Source: UBA5543 sp964464965 (lineage in GTDB: Bacteria > Bacteroidota > Bacteroidia > Chitinophagales > Chitinophagaceae). Taken from it: a DNA stretch of 64,000 nucleotides. Under the pieces are notes generated by a model that was not told where the DNA came from, searched no databases, and saw only the letters and a program-made list of their open reading frames with translations. The position numbers were made by a program, and so were the translations under genes. This document shows positions 34,837 through 44,661 of this stretch, in pieces (the stretch's first letter is position 1; each line of letters opens with the position of its first letter). The stretch spans positions 248,001 to 312,000 of the forward strand of contig CAYXHM010000001.1 in assembly GCA_964464965.1 (NCBI GenBank). The letters are read 5' to 3'.

Positions 34837-35478
34837 ATGAAACAAATGCTTTCTTTCCTGCTGATATTATGTGCAACAATAACCACGCACGCACAGGTGA
34901 CTACTGATGTGCCTGCTAAAGTTGAGAAGAATAAAAAATACCTTTTCTACCTGCATGGGGCTATTGTACAGTCGCAGGGAGAGAATGCTGTAAGCCCCGC
35001 TTATGGCAAATATATGTACCGTGCTATTGTAGATTCCTTTAGCAATTATGGCTATCATGTCATCAGCGAGGTACGGCCTAAAGATGCAAATGGCGGCAAC
35101 TATGCCAGAAAAGTTGCAGCACAGGTGAAAAAGCTGATGGATAATGGTGTACCGGCCCATCACATCATCATTGTTGGCGCATCCGCAGGTGGAAGTATTG
35201 CCATGAACGCGGCAGATGTGTTATCCAACCCGGATATAAATTATGCTCTTATGGGCGTACATGCCGGTGGAGCAATTAAAATATGCGGCAACTTCTTTTC
35301 TGTGTACGAATCTTCAGACGCTACAGGTGCGCTTGCAGGACTATTTGAGGGCAACCGCTGTGTAAAGGGCTTTAAGGAAATAAAACTGAACATGGGCAAC
35401 GGCCATGGATTTTTATACCAACCTTATAAAGAATGGCTGCACCCTATGATGCAATGGGCGGAGAAGGCATCAAAGTGA
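34837..35478 (+). CDS. Secreted alpha/beta hydrolase
   Basis: A 213-residue protein with a signal peptide ending THAQ (residue 20). The oxyanion-side YLHGA (38-42), nucleophile elbow GASAG (114-118, Ser116) and a late NGHGF His are the expected alpha/beta-hydrolase features. The acid residue is not clear by eye. It starts 18 bp after hemW and overlaps the convergent FAD-oxidoreductase gene by 9 bp. The substrate is unknown; an esterase or deacetylase is likely from the fold. Confidence 0.72.
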   Translation: MKQMLSFLLILCATITTHAQVTTDVPAKVEKNKKYLFYLHGAIVQSQGENAVSPAYGKYMYRAIVDSFSNYGYHVISEVRPKDANGGNYARKVAAQVKKLMDNGVPAHHIIIVGASAGGSIAMNAADVLSNPDINYALMGVHAGGAIKICGNFFSVYESSDATGALAGLFEGNRCVKGFKEIKLNMGNGHGFLYQPYKEWLHPMMQWAEKASK

Positions 35479-36606
35479 GCCTTTTATACAGGCATAATTT
35501 ATCCCGGCCAGCTGCCTGCCCGCTTCACTACCCAGCGCTACACCCATACCCCCCATGCGGAAGGCACCAAACACCCTCGGGCTTATTTGCTTAATAATGG
35601 GCTGCTTATCGGCACCAAATGCCATGACACCTGCCCAACGCAGCGCTATGGTAAAATCAACACCCGGCAATATAATCCCGCGCAGTTTTTCTTCCAGGTT
35701 CTCTTGTATCACTTGCGTGATGTTGTCTTCATACGTAGTCTCACCCATGAAATCAATATTGCGCCCGCCACCCAGCAGCACACGCCCGTCTATCTCCCTG
35801 AAGTAATAATAACCCTCGTCAAGATGGAATACACCCTTCAGTTTTAGCCCCGGTATGCGTTCTGTTACCAGTACCTGTCCGCGCCCCGGGGTTACATCCT
35901 CACCCGGTAGCAATTCCGGGGTATAAGCATTCGTGCATAAATTTAGTGTACTGCATTTTAATTGATAAGACTCACCCACATATACACCCACAAACTTTTC
36001 TTCTTCCTCGTATTCAATAACCTCCGCCCCTGTTTTTATTTCTACTCCCTGCTGCTGTGCAAAATCTATCAATGCGCGCATCATTTTGCCTGTGTGCAAT
36101 TCGCCCTCGCAGGTGTTTTCTATCAGCGCATGCGTGTAGCTTTCAGAAAAACCGAATTCTTTTATTTGCTCGTCTGCCCGCCTGAATGACGGTTGATTAT
36201 TAACCGGTAGTAAAAGCTCATTCAGGTAATCCAGCTTATTTAACGCTTCTTTTGCATTTTCATTTATCAGCTCATAACTGCCATTAGCCGCATAACCAAT
36301 ACGGTCATCGCCCAGCCTTTTGCGCAGCAGTTGCAGCCCCGCTTTTCTACTGGCAAACAGGTTAACCACCTCTGCTTCTGTCATCGTCTGCAAATCGTCT
36401 AAAAGCTCTGTAACACTACCCATACAGGCAAAGCCTGCATTGCGCGTGCTGGCCCCGGCGGGTATCAATCCGCGCTCCAGCACCAGTACCGACTGTGCCG
36501 GGTACAAGGCTTTTAGCTCTATTGCTGTACTAAGGCCGGTAATACCTGAGCCTATGACTATATGGTCGTATTTAAAAAAGCTTTGACTCTCCCAGTAGCT
36601 GAACAT
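35470..36606 (-). CDS. FAD-dependent oxidoreductase (DAO family)
   Basis: A 378-residue protein from MFSYWESQSFFKYDHI (start 36606). The dinucleotide-binding motif is G19-S-G21-ITG24 with acidic ending VLVLERG, followed by GASTRNAGFACMGS, the active-site-side region of glycine/D-amino-acid-oxidase-like flavoproteins, and the C-terminal RVFGAFRMGGMGVALGSEAGR block. It probably oxidises an amine or amino acid. The frame continues upstream to 36651 but overlaps the divergent gene at 36643. No signal peptide, so cytoplasmic. Confidence 0.85.
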   Translation of the reverse strand: MFSYWESQSFFKYDHIVIGSGITGLSTAIELKALYPAQSVLVLERGLIPAGASTRNAGFACMGSVTELLDDLQTMTEAEVVNLFASRKAGLQLLRKRLGDDRIGYAANGSYELINENAKEALNKLDYLNELLLPVNNQPSFRRADEQIKEFGFSESYTHALIENTCEGELHTGKMMRALIDFAQQQGVEIKTGAEVIEYEEEEKFVGVYVGESYQLKCSTLNLCTNAYTPELLPGEDVTPGRGQVLVTERIPGLKLKGVFHLDEGYYYFREIDGRVLLGGGRNIDFMGETTYEDNITQVIQENLEEKLRGIILPGVDFTIALRWAGVMAFGADKQPIIKQISPRVFGAFRMGGMGVALGSEAGRQLAGINYACIKGSL

Positions 36607-36642
36607 GATGCAAAGTAAAAATCTTTGTCTTAAATTGGCAGC

Positions 36643-37161
36643 ATGAAACAAGTGTTATTTATACTGCTGTTACTGCCAATTGCAGCCATGGCACAAAACG
36701 ACAACAGCAAAAAACAATCGGACTTTACAGGCTGGAAAATGAACGACTGTCTTGTGTACGGCCTGAAAGAACTGGCCAAAGGCGAAAACGGTGTATTGAA
36801 AGGAGCTGCAGCAGGGCGCATAACACCGAATACCAAAGTGATATACATAGCCAACCAGAGCTGGTTGAAAGATGTACCGGATACAGTAAATGGCATAGTG
36901 TACAAATACGTAGATATTGACAGCAATATAAAAACAATAGCTGCCCAGGTGGAAATGAAAGAAGCTGCTGTGTTTTACGTAAGCCCTTTTGAATTAAAAA
37001 CCAATATGAGCGAACTGTGGATTTTCCCGATTGATATAAAGAAGCAAAAGAGAAAATATGTGCAGGAATACCCTGCCACGGGCTATAAAATGAGTTTCTT
37101 CTTTAATTATGATCCGCCCACATACGAATTCAGGGGTACTGATGCGGTGGTGTTGGAATAG
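36643..37161 (+). CDS. Secreted hypothetical protein
   Basis: A 172-residue protein with a clear signal peptide (MKQVLFILLLLPIAAMAQ). The mature part is beta-rich by pattern, with an amphipathic GKENGVLKGAAAGR-like region and many Lys/Tyr near the end. No domain or active site is recognised. It is divergent from the flavoprotein gene, with starts 37 bp apart, so the promoters overlap. A terminator follows at 37187. Confidence 0.75.
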   Translation: MKQVLFILLLLPIAAMAQNDNSKKQSDFTGWKMNDCLVYGLKELAKGENGVLKGAAAGRITPNTKVIYIANQSWLKDVPDTVNGIVYKYVDIDSNIKTIAAQVEMKEAAVFYVSPFELKTNMSELWIFPIDIKKQKRKYVQEYPATGYKMSFFFNYDPPTYEFRGTDAVVLE

Positions 37162-37186
37162 TGATATGTTCAACGAATTTTCAGAA

Positions 37187-37212
37187 AGCTCCCATGCAGG
37201 GGGCTTTTTTTA
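37187..37212 (+). terminator. Rho-independent terminator
   Basis: AAAGCTCCC, ATGCA loop, GGGGGC then a run of seven T, 25 bp after the stop codon of the secreted hypothetical. Confidence 0.75.
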
Positions 37213-37233
37213 TGGATGCCGCCCGCAGTTTTG

Positions 37234-37241
37234 TATTTTTG
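37234..37241 (+). promoter_or_regulatory. Candidate -7 promoter element of leuS
   Basis: TATTTTTG matches TAnnTTTG and lies 32 bp upstream of the leuS ATG. A T-rich stretch from the preceding terminator occupies the -33 area. Confidence 0.5.
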
Positions 37242-37272
37242 CCCTCCGTTTTAATACAGAAACGCAGTTTTT

Positions 37273-40062
37273 ATGGAATACGCGCACCGCGATATAGAAA
37301 AGAAGTGGCAACAATACTGGAAAGATAAAGAGGTATATAAAGTCAGCAATGAGAGTGACAAGCCCAAGTTTTATGTGCTGGACATGTTCCCCTACCCCAG
37401 CGGGGCGGGCCTGCATGTGGGCCATCCTTTGGGTTATATAGCATCAGACATACTGGCGCGCTACAAAAGGCATTGCGGCTACAATGTGCTGCACCCCATG
37501 GGTTACGATGCCTTTGGCCTGCCGGCAGAGCAGTATGCACTGGAAACAGGTCAGCACCCTGCCACCACTACTGAACAGAACATAAAACGCTACCGCGAGC
37601 AGCTGGACAATATAGGCTTCTGCTACGACTGGAGCCGCGAGGTGCGCACCAGCGACCCTAAATACTACAAATGGACACAGTGGATATTCCTGCAACTGTT
37701 TCATAGCTGGTACAACCGCAAAGAGCAAAAAGCCACACCAATAACTGAATTGGTAAAGATATTTGAAACAGAAGGCAATATAAACCACACCTGCCCGGCA
37801 GACGAAACTTTACAGTTCGTAGCTGATGAATGGAAGCTGATGGATGAAATACAACGCAGGGATACATTGATGCAATACCGCAACGCCTACCTGAGCCATG
37901 CTGAAGTATGGTGGTGCGAGGCATTGGGCACGGTGCTGGCGAATGACGAGGTAGTGAATGGGGTATCTGAACGAGGCGGTCATCCTGTAGTAAAAAAGCA
38001 GATGAGCCAGTGGTTCCTGCGGATAACGGAATTTGCAGACAGGCTGCTGGGCAGTCTTGACAAGCTGGAATGGACAGAAGCCATGAAGGAAATGCAACGC
38101 AACTGGATAGGCAGAAGCGTAGGCGCGGAGGTAACATTCAGGCTGAAAGCGCAGGATAACGGGATAAAAGTATTTACCACCCGTCCCGATACTGTTTTTG
38201 GTGTTGACTTTATGGTGCTGGCACCGGAGCATGAACTGGTAGATAAAATAACTACCGCTGAGCAACTGGAAGCAGTAACTAAATACAAAGAGTATGTGCA
38301 GAGCCGCAGCGAGCGCGAGCGTATGTCTGAGGTAAAAACCATAAGCGGCGCATTCACCGGTGCTTATGTCACACACCCGTTTACGGGTAGGGATATACCG
38401 GTATGGATATCTGAATATGTACTGGCAGGCTACGGCACGGGCGCTATTATGGCGGTACCCAGCGGCGACGACCGCGACCATGCTTTCGCTAAACATTTCA
38501 ACATTCCCATCACCAATGTATTTGGCGACAGGTATAACGGCGAAGCAGCCTACACAGATAAAGGCGGCACAATAGAGAACAGCGATTTTTTGAGTGGCAA
38601 AGAAGTAAAGGATGCCATCAACACCGCTATCAATGCCATAGTGGAGAAAGGAATTGGCCGTGCTAAGGTAAACTATAAGCTGCGCGATGCGGGCTTTAGC
38701 CGCCAGAGGTATTGGGGCGAACCATTCCCGATAGTGTATGCCGAACATACGCCCTATGCTATAGACGAGATAGACGGAACTAATTACCAACTGCCTGTAG
38801 AACTGCCGCATGTGGACAGCTACAAGCCCGGTCCGGAGGGGCAGGGGCCACTGGCGAATATAGAAGAGTGGGTAAACCTCAACCAGAACTATCGCAGTCC
38901 GCTGAGAAGGGAAACCAACACCATGCCCGGCTATGCAGGCAGCAGCTGGTACTTCCTGCGCTATATGGACCCGCATAATGACGAAACATTTGCTGGCCGT
39001 AAAGCAACAGACTATTGGCAGGCGGTGGATGTGTACATAGGCGGTACGGAACATGCCGTAGGCCACCTGCTGTACAGCCGTATGTGGACAAAAGCACTGC
39101 ACGACCTGGGACATATTGGTTTTGATGAGCCATTTAAAAAACTTATCAACCAGGGAATGATACAGGGGAGTTCGAGGTTTGTTTACCGTATCAATGGATC
39201 TAACACCTTTGTATCTAAAGGATTGAAACAACAATACAAAGTAGATGAAATACATGTGGATGTAAACATGGTAGATGGTGTAGAACTAAATACCGAAGCA
39301 TTTAAAAAATGGCGTCCTGAATATGCAGACGCGGAATTCATCCTTGAAGACGGCAAATACATCTGCGGTGCAGAGATAGAAAAAATGTCGAAGAGCAAAT
39401 ACAACGTTGTGAACCCAGACGACATTGTAGCGCAATATGGTGCGGATACTTTCCGCATGTACGAGATGTTCCTGGGGCCGATAGACATGAGTAAACCCTG
39501 GGACACCAAGGGCATAGAAGGCGTACACCGTTTCCTGAAAAAGATGTGGCGGTTGTATAATGATGAGCAAGGTTTAATTGTATCAGATGAGCCGGCTACA
39601 GAAGCCGAACTGAAAGCACTGCACAAAACGATAAAGAAAATAAGCGATGACATTGAGCGTTTCTCATTCAATACATCCGTAAGCCAGTTCATGATATGCG
39701 TCAATGAGCTATCTGCGCTCAACTGCCACAAGCGCAGCATACTGCAGCCGCTGGCAGTTGTTATAGCACCTTTCGCACCACACTTTGCAGAAGAGCTATG
39801 GCACCAACTGGGGAACGAAGGCAGCGTCATAGATGCTGCATACCCGCAGTACGATGAAAAGTACACGGTAGAAAACAGCAAGCTGTATCCTGTAGCCATC
39901 AATGGCAAGGCGCGTGCGGAAATGGAATTTGCCCTGGATATAGATAAGGCAGAACTGGAGCAGCAGGTACTGGCTAACGAAACAGTACAGAAATGGATGG
40001 ACGGCAAACCGATGAAAAAGTTCATCTACGTGCCGGGCAAGATGATAAACATTGTGGTGTAA
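37273..40062 (+). CDS. leuS: Leucine--tRNA ligase
   Basis: A 929-residue class I aminoacyl-tRNA synthetase that charges tRNA-Leu. The HIGH signature is H48-V-G-H51 (in PSGAGLHVGHPLGY), the editing (CP1) domain is present around residues 225-430 (TTRPDTVFGVDFMVLAP, GYGTGAIMAVPSGDDRD), and KMSKS is at 704-708 (EKMSKSKYNVVNPDDI). The length exceeds the bacterial norm of about 860-880; the extra residues appear to be an insertion around 150-200 (FETEGNINHTCPADE), seen in many Bacteroidota enzymes. Monocistronic, closed by a terminator. Confidence 0.98.
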   Translation: MEYAHRDIEKKWQQYWKDKEVYKVSNESDKPKFYVLDMFPYPSGAGLHVGHPLGYIASDILARYKRHCGYNVLHPMGYDAFGLPAEQYALETGQHPATTTEQNIKRYREQLDNIGFCYDWSREVRTSDPKYYKWTQWIFLQLFHSWYNRKEQKATPITELVKIFETEGNINHTCPADETLQFVADEWKLMDEIQRRDTLMQYRNAYLSHAEVWWCEALGTVLANDEVVNGVSERGGHPVVKKQMSQWFLRITEFADRLLGSLDKLEWTEAMKEMQRNWIGRSVGAEVTFRLKAQDNGIKVFTTRPDTVFGVDFMVLAPEHELVDKITTAEQLEAVTKYKEYVQSRSERERMSEVKTISGAFTGAYVTHPFTGRDIPVWISEYVLAGYGTGAIMAVPSGDDRDHAFAKHFNIPITNVFGDRYNGEAAYTDKGGTIENSDFLSGKEVKDAINTAINAIVEKGIGRAKVNYKLRDAGFSRQRYWGEPFPIVYAEHTPYAIDEIDGTNYQLPVELPHVDSYKPGPEGQGPLANIEEWVNLNQNYRSPLRRETNTMPGYAGSSWYFLRYMDPHNDETFAGRKATDYWQAVDVYIGGTEHAVGHLLYSRMWTKALHDLGHIGFDEPFKKLINQGMIQGSSRFVYRINGSNTFVSKGLKQQYKVDEIHVDVNMVDGVELNTEAFKKWRPEYADAEFILEDGKYICGAEIEKMSKSKYNVVNPDDIVAQYGADTFRMYEMFLGPIDMSKPWDTKGIEGVHRFLKKMWRLYNDEQGLIVSDEPATEAELKALHKTIKKISDDIERFSFNTSVSQFMICVNELSALNCHKRSILQPLAVVIAPFAPHFAEELWHQLGNEGSVIDAAYPQYDEKYTVENSKLYPVAINGKARAEMEFALDIDKAELEQQVLANETVQKWMDGKPMKKFIYVPGKMINIVV

Positions 40063-40087
40063 CAATATACCCTTCGTAGAACAGGGG

Positions 40088-40117
40088 CGCACTTTCGTTG
40101 GATGAAAGTGCGTTTTT
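40088..40117 (+). terminator. Rho-independent terminator of leuS
   Basis: CGCACTTTC, GTTGGAT loop, GAAAGTGCG then TTTTT, 26 bp after the stop codon. Confidence 0.88.
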
Positions 40118-40176
40118 GTTGGATGTATTTCCATTATGCAGCACACATTACTATATTGCAGTATAATTTAATATTT

Positions 40177-41772
40177 ATGAAATATACACTTACCCTACTG
40201 TTTGTACTGTTTACCGTGGCTGCAAACGCCCAGCTCACCAACGGGCTTGTTGCGCATTGGAGTTTCAATGGTAATGTAAATGATGTTTCAGGCAACGGGC
40301 ATAACGGTACACCTTCTAATATTTCTTACACTACCGGTAAAGCAGGTTTAGCAAATACAGCAGCGTCATTTAATGGTGTTAATAGCCGGGCTGTAGTGGC
40401 CTACGGGTCAGACCTGAACTTGTCTGCCTACAGCATATGCGCAATGGTGAAGGTAAATGGGTATTATACCGGCAAGTGCGAAACGAGTTCTATATTAAGC
40501 AGGGAACAAGATCATAATCCGGGCCACTATAGCATGATTTTTTCAGATAATCCTTTTGACAATGGCACATGCAATGCCCTGGATACTTCAAAATATGTTT
40601 TTATGAGCGGGGCAGGAGGAAATTTCCTGCAGCCCGGACAACATACTGCAGTGCAATATACCCCGGCTATTGTGTCAGGAAACTGGTATTGTGTAATTGT
40701 TACCTGGGATGGTAACACGCTAAATACTTATGTAAACAGTTCTATTAAGTCTTCCATAGCACTTAATGCTATAGGTACTTCAGGCGAAGGCCTTACAATC
40801 GGCGCTTCTCACAATATTAATATATTCAGTACTTATCCTTATTGGCTTAATGGCATATTAGATGACCTCAGACTGTACAACAGGGCATTGACACCCGGTG
40901 AAATCAGCAACTATTGCGGTCTGTTTGACACAGTTGTTGCCATAAAAGACACAGCACGACACGCCTGCCCTGATGATACCTTTCACCTGGGCTATGTTGT
41001 GAATGAAACATTTGGCCCGGGCAATATATTCACGGCACAATTGTCTGATGCTACCGGCGGCTTTAATACACCCGTAACCATAGGCACACTCACATCTTCA
41101 ACAGGTGGCAAAATTGTTTGCAACACACCGCCCTCTTTAACACAAGGGGCCGGATATAAGGTCCGTATTGTATCAACCAACCCTGTGAGGGTTACAGATA
41201 TTCCATTAAAATTGACGGTGTACAACATGCAACCGGCAACAATCAGTATAGTTGCCAATCCGGCAGGACCAATCACACCAGGCCAGTCAGTGACCTTTGT
41301 AGCTAATGTAGGTAACGGAGGTCCCAATCCTACAATAATCTGGTACAGGAATGGCATGCAGGTACCCGGCATTAATAATGATAGCCTTACACTAAAAACG
41401 CTTAATGAAAATGACAGTATATATGCTGTGGTTAAAAGCAGTAATCCCTGCGTGCTGAATACCCCTACGCAGAGCAATGTTATCAATGTCCAGATCAACT
41501 CATCGGTAAATGATATACAACTGCACAACCTGGATATTTATCCCAACCCCAATAGCGGCAGCTTTAATATAACAGCAGACAATGTTCATTACAGCGAAAT
41601 AGCTATTGAGATATATAACGCTATAGGGCAATCTGTTTACAGGAAGCAGGTAAAACCTGTAAACAAGATAATAGCTGAACAGATCAATATGCCAGACGTG
41701 CCCAACGGTATATATATGCTAAGGCTTTCAGCAGCCGGGAAAAGCAGGAACATAAGGTTGCTGATAAATTAA
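40177..41772 (+). CDS. LamG-domain T9SS cargo protein
   Basis: A 531-residue protein from MKYTLTLLFVLFTVAANAQ (start 40177); the open frame to 40102 begins inside the leuS terminator. Residues about 22-245 are a LamG/concanavalin-like domain (LVAHWSFNGNVNDVSGNGHNG, WLNGILDDLRLYNRALTPGEI, each a family hallmark). A beta-rich region (about 250-350) and an Ig-like module (TIIWYRNGMQVPGINNDSL) follow. The last 80 residues (LDIYPNPNSGSFNI...IRLLIN) are a type A T9SS sorting domain. Predicted extracellular carbohydrate- or matrix-binding protein; ligand unknown. Confidence 0.85.
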   Translation: MKYTLTLLFVLFTVAANAQLTNGLVAHWSFNGNVNDVSGNGHNGTPSNISYTTGKAGLANTAASFNGVNSRAVVAYGSDLNLSAYSICAMVKVNGYYTGKCETSSILSREQDHNPGHYSMIFSDNPFDNGTCNALDTSKYVFMSGAGGNFLQPGQHTAVQYTPAIVSGNWYCVIVTWDGNTLNTYVNSSIKSSIALNAIGTSGEGLTIGASHNINIFSTYPYWLNGILDDLRLYNRALTPGEISNYCGLFDTVVAIKDTARHACPDDTFHLGYVVNETFGPGNIFTAQLSDATGGFNTPVTIGTLTSSTGGKIVCNTPPSLTQGAGYKVRIVSTNPVRVTDIPLKLTVYNMQPATISIVANPAGPITPGQSVTFVANVGNGGPNPTIIWYRNGMQVPGINNDSLTLKTLNENDSIYAVVKSSNPCVLNTPTQSNVINVQINSSVNDIQLHNLDIYPNPNSGSFNITADNVHYSEIAIEIYNAIGQSVYRKQVKPVNKIIAEQINMPDVPNGIYMLRLSAAGKSRNIRLLIN

Positions 41773-41831
41773 ACTAATAAAGACATTTATCGTTTATAAT
41801 GTGGATAGGTTATCTGTCCCCATTTTTTATG

Positions 41832-41839
41832 TATTTTTG
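41832..41839 (+). promoter_or_regulatory. Candidate -7 promoter element of the DUF389 gene
   Basis: TATTTTTG matches TAnnTTTG, 53 bp upstream of the ATG at 41893. The -33 element is not clear. Confidence 0.4.
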
Positions 41840-41892
41840 TTTGTTTCAAACAGGCCACTACGTTTTAGCGGTTGCATATTTAAAATACCCGG

Positions 41893-43200
41893 ATGAAAAG
41901 AGTATTAGTAGAGCTTCGCAACTTTTTAAAACATAGGTTCACACTTACAGACGGCATGCAGGAAGAGCATGTCGTTATTCAGACTATACGCAAGGATGTA
42001 GTTTTCAGGGGTACAAACGTATGGACACTGGTCTTTGCAATTTTCATAGCATCTATAGGGCTTAATGTAAATTCTACTGCAGTGGTTATAGGCGCGATGC
42101 TTATATCACCACTAATGGGGCCTATCATAGGTATAGGGCTGGGTATTGGCATTAACGATATTGAATTACTGAAAAAAGGGTTGCTGAATATCTGTATAGC
42201 GGCCGGTGTCAGTATAGCTACTTCGTTCCTGTACTTTACCATCACACCGCTGCACGATGCGAGCTCTGAACTGCTGGCACGTACCACACCTACTATCTGG
42301 GATGTATTCATAGCGTTTTTTGGTGGCCTGGCAGGTATTGTAGCCGCTACAAGAAAAGAAAAGACCAATGTAATACCAGGAGTAGCTATAGCTACTGCAC
42401 TGATGCCCCCTTTGTGCACCGCAGGCTTTGGCCTGGCAACAGGGCAATGGTATTACTTCCTGGGGGCTATTTACCTGTTTTTTATCAACTGCCTTTTTAT
42501 ATGCCTGGCTACACTTATTGTCGTAAAGCGCCTGAAATTTCACAGGGTAGAATTCACCACGCCGGGGCGGGAAAAACGTATATCGCGCATCATATTTGTG
42601 ATAGTAATACTAACTGTAATACCCAGCATATACCTGGCATACCGTCTTGTACAAAAGAGTATTTTTGAGAACAATGTCAGCAAGTTTGTACAGGAAGAAT
42701 TTAATTCAAGGCCTACGCAGGTAGCCAAGTATGAATTTAATTACGACAAAAAAGTACGGCAGGTAGAATTGCTGCTGGTAGGGCAAACACTCACGGCAGC
42801 TGATATAGATACCCTATCAAGAAAGCTGCACAAATACAACCTGGAGAAAACAAAACTGGTAGTACACCAGGGGGTGGATGCGGAACAAATGATGGAACAG
42901 TCGTCTTTTAACAGCAAAACCCTGGAAGAACTGAATACCAGGATAAACGCGCTGGCCAGTGCCAGGAAAAATGAAAATAATCCCAACATAAAAAAAGAAC
43001 TGGAAGCATTGTTCCCAGATATAGAGTCCTACTCTTTTACCAGGGACGTAATCATATATTCTGATACCGCCGGTATTGATACCGTAAGCCTTTTCACAGG
43101 CAGGTTTGCAAAAGAGCCACAGGCCAGAGAAAAAGACAAACTGAACAACTGGCTCAAACAACGCACACAATCAGACAGTGTAAAAATCATATTTGAATAG
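41893..43200 (+). CDS. DUF389 integral membrane protein
   Basis: A 435-residue protein. Residues about 40-235 hold about six membrane helices of the DUF389 type, with the hallmark VVIGAMLISPLMGPIIGIGLGIG region seen in two parts and IPGVAIATALMPPLCTAGFGLA. The C-terminal 200 residues are soluble, charged and partly coiled-coil, with one more hydrophobic segment near 240 (RIIFVIVILTVIPSIYLAYRL). Function of DUF389 proteins is not established to my knowledge. The gene appears to be a single unit. Confidence 0.88.
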   Translation: MKRVLVELRNFLKHRFTLTDGMQEEHVVIQTIRKDVVFRGTNVWTLVFAIFIASIGLNVNSTAVVIGAMLISPLMGPIIGIGLGIGINDIELLKKGLLNICIAAGVSIATSFLYFTITPLHDASSELLARTTPTIWDVFIAFFGGLAGIVAATRKEKTNVIPGVAIATALMPPLCTAGFGLATGQWYYFLGAIYLFFINCLFICLATLIVVKRLKFHRVEFTTPGREKRISRIIFVIVILTVIPSIYLAYRLVQKSIFENNVSKFVQEEFNSRPTQVAKYEFNYDKKVRQVELLLVGQTLTAADIDTLSRKLHKYNLEKTKLVVHQGVDAEQMMEQSSFNSKTLEELNTRINALASARKNENNPNIKKELEALFPDIESYSFTRDVIIYSDTAGIDTVSLFTGRFAKEPQAREKDKLNNWLKQRTQSDSVKIIFE

Positions 43201-43232
43201 CGTACACTGTAACGGTTTGCACTCCTGCTTTT

Positions 43233-43604
43233 TTACAGCTTGAAATGCGGGTTGTATATGATGCCGAACACATTGCCCCAGGGGTCTTTTACTGCCGCTA
43301 CCACAATACCGCCACCCACCTCTGCAGGGTCTTCATGTGGTGTTGCTCCTGCTGCTATCAGCATGGCATGGGTTGCCTCTACATCTGCCACGCCCCAGTA
43401 GGCTATTACACTATCAGCTTTCTTCGCCGGCTGCCCTTCTTCGGGTTGCAGGCCCAGCTCGTAGCCCGCAATATTAAAGCCCACGTAAAAAGGCTCATTA
43501 AAATAGGGTTCGAAACCCAGTATATTGGTGTACCATTGCGTAGCTTCCTTTATATCAGCCACTTTATATATAACCGTTCGCAGGCCAAGAAATGGAGTGT
43601 CCAT
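43233..43604 (-). CDS. VOC-family (glyoxalase/bleomycin-resistance-like) protein
   Basis: A 123-residue protein from MDTPFLGLRTVIYKVADI (ATG 43604; the longer frame begins with GTG). It has the beta-alpha-beta-beta-beta halves of the vicinal-oxygen-chelate fold: the KEATQWYTNILGFEPYF helix-strand start and the C-terminal VKDPWGNVFGIIYNP. Such proteins bind a metal and catalyse isomerisation, dioxygenation or sequestration; the activity here is undetermined. Convergent with DUF389, 32 bp apart. Confidence 0.85.
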   Translation of the reverse strand: MDTPFLGLRTVIYKVADIKEATQWYTNILGFEPYFNEPFYVGFNIAGYELGLQPEEGQPAKKADSVIAYWGVADVEATHAMLIAAGATPHEDPAEVGGGIVVAAVKDPWGNVFGIIYNPHFKL

Positions 43605-43704
43605 AATATTAGTTTTCACTAAGTTATGCCATATTCCACAATCTATAAAAGACGTTTAATTGAGTAATAACATATTATTATAGCTGCGTGTAGCGCCGAT
43701 GCCT

Positions 43705-43712
43705 TATCTTTG
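43705..43712 (+). promoter_or_regulatory. Candidate -7 promoter element of the desaturase gene
   Basis: TATCTTTG is a near-ideal TAnnTTTG element, 30 bp upstream of the ATG at 43742. No -33 TTG at the usual distance was found. Confidence 0.5.
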
Positions 43713-43741
43713 CACCCTCAATAAAAAATACGTTTGCCGGC

Positions 43742-44497
43742 ATGGCTGTTTTAATATTCTTTGTAGCACATCATTACCTTTCCCTTTTTTCACAAACCTT
43801 CTTCCAGCACCGCTATGGGGCGCATGGTGCTTTTAGCATGAGCAAAGGCTGGGAAAAGTTCTGGTTCATCTTCACGTGGATAACAGAGGGTTCTTCTTAC
43901 CTGAGCCCGCGTACCTATGCACTGATGCACAGGATGCACCACGCGTATGCAGATACGGATAAAGACCCGCACTCTCCCCTGCATTACAAAAATGTATTTG
44001 CCATGATGTGGGCCACCAAAACCACCTATACAGATATTTTTGACAGAAAGTTCCCAATGGAGGAGCGTTTTACCAAAAACCTGCCCGACTGGGATAGCTT
44101 TGACAGGATAGCGCATAGCTGGGGGCCACGCCTGCTGTGGGCTGCCGGCTGCATTACATTCTACGCATTTTTTGCTACGGCATGGTGGCAGTGGCTTTTG
44201 CTGCCGATACAATTAGTAATAGGGCCTGTACACGGTGCTATCATCAACTGGTATGCGCATAAATATGGCTACAGGAACTTTAAGCTGAAAAGCACGGCGG
44301 TAAACCTGCTGCCTGTAGATGTTATCATGCTGGGTGAATCATATCATAACAACCACCACAAACGTGCTTCGCACCCCAACTTCGGTATCCGCAAGCACGA
44401 GATAGACCCTGTATATCCATTTATCAGGCTGTTTAACGCCATAGGTATTATCAAGCTGAAGAAACTACCTACAGAGTTTATAGAGACGGATTTTTAA
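43742..44497 (+). CDS. Acyl-CoA/acyl-lipid fatty acid desaturase
   Basis: A 251-residue membrane enzyme with the three histidine boxes of diiron desaturases: H23-RYGA-H28, H63-RM-H66-H67 and H202-NN-H205-H206. Hydrophobic segments lie at about 1-15, 40-50, 130-150 and 155-175. It introduces a double bond into fatty acyl chains, so it tunes membrane fluidity; the position and carrier are not visible in sequence. The stop codon overlaps a relic of the 3' end of the neighbouring binding-protein gene (see 44504-44575). Confidence 0.92.
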   Translation: MAVLIFFVAHHYLSLFSQTFFQHRYGAHGAFSMSKGWEKFWFIFTWITEGSSYLSPRTYALMHRMHHAYADTDKDPHSPLHYKNVFAMMWATKTTYTDIFDRKFPMEERFTKNLPDWDSFDRIAHSWGPRLLWAAGCITFYAFFATAWWQWLLLPIQLVIGPVHGAIINWYAHKYGYRNFKLKSTAVNLLPVDVIMLGESYHNNHHKRASHPNFGIRKHEIDPVYPFIRLFNAIGIIKLKKLPTEFIETDF

Positions 44498-44503
44498 TCA
44501 AGG

Positions 44504-44575
44504 GCCAACTCCTGCAAATAAGCCACTGCTTTCTTTAACCTGCTGCCGTACCAGCTGAACATTTCGCCATCTACC
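44504..44575 (-). pseudogene. Relic of the 3' end of the binding-protein gene (direct repeat, left copy)
   Basis: These 72 bases match 45499-45570, the 3' end of the TroA/BtuF-like gene, at 70 of 72 positions and in the same orientation. In frame they encode VDGEMFSWYGSRLKKAVAY plus LQELALD and then a stop at 44494-44496, overlapping the desaturase stop. The homology ends abruptly at both sides. It looks like the former end of that gene, left behind when a segment carrying the S1 protease arrived with a new copy of the tail. Confidence 0.75.
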
Positions 44576-44661
44576 CGGCACAAAGCCGTGCGGCTGTTGT
44601 TCATATTAATGAAACGGTTTTGGCATTTAATTATTGTTTTTCAAGTTCTACCAAAACCGCT

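Noticed and set aside
44498..44661. Possible small gene between desaturase and S1 protease
   Set aside because: The only coding-like signal is the duplicated tail of the binding-protein gene; it has no start and ends abruptly.
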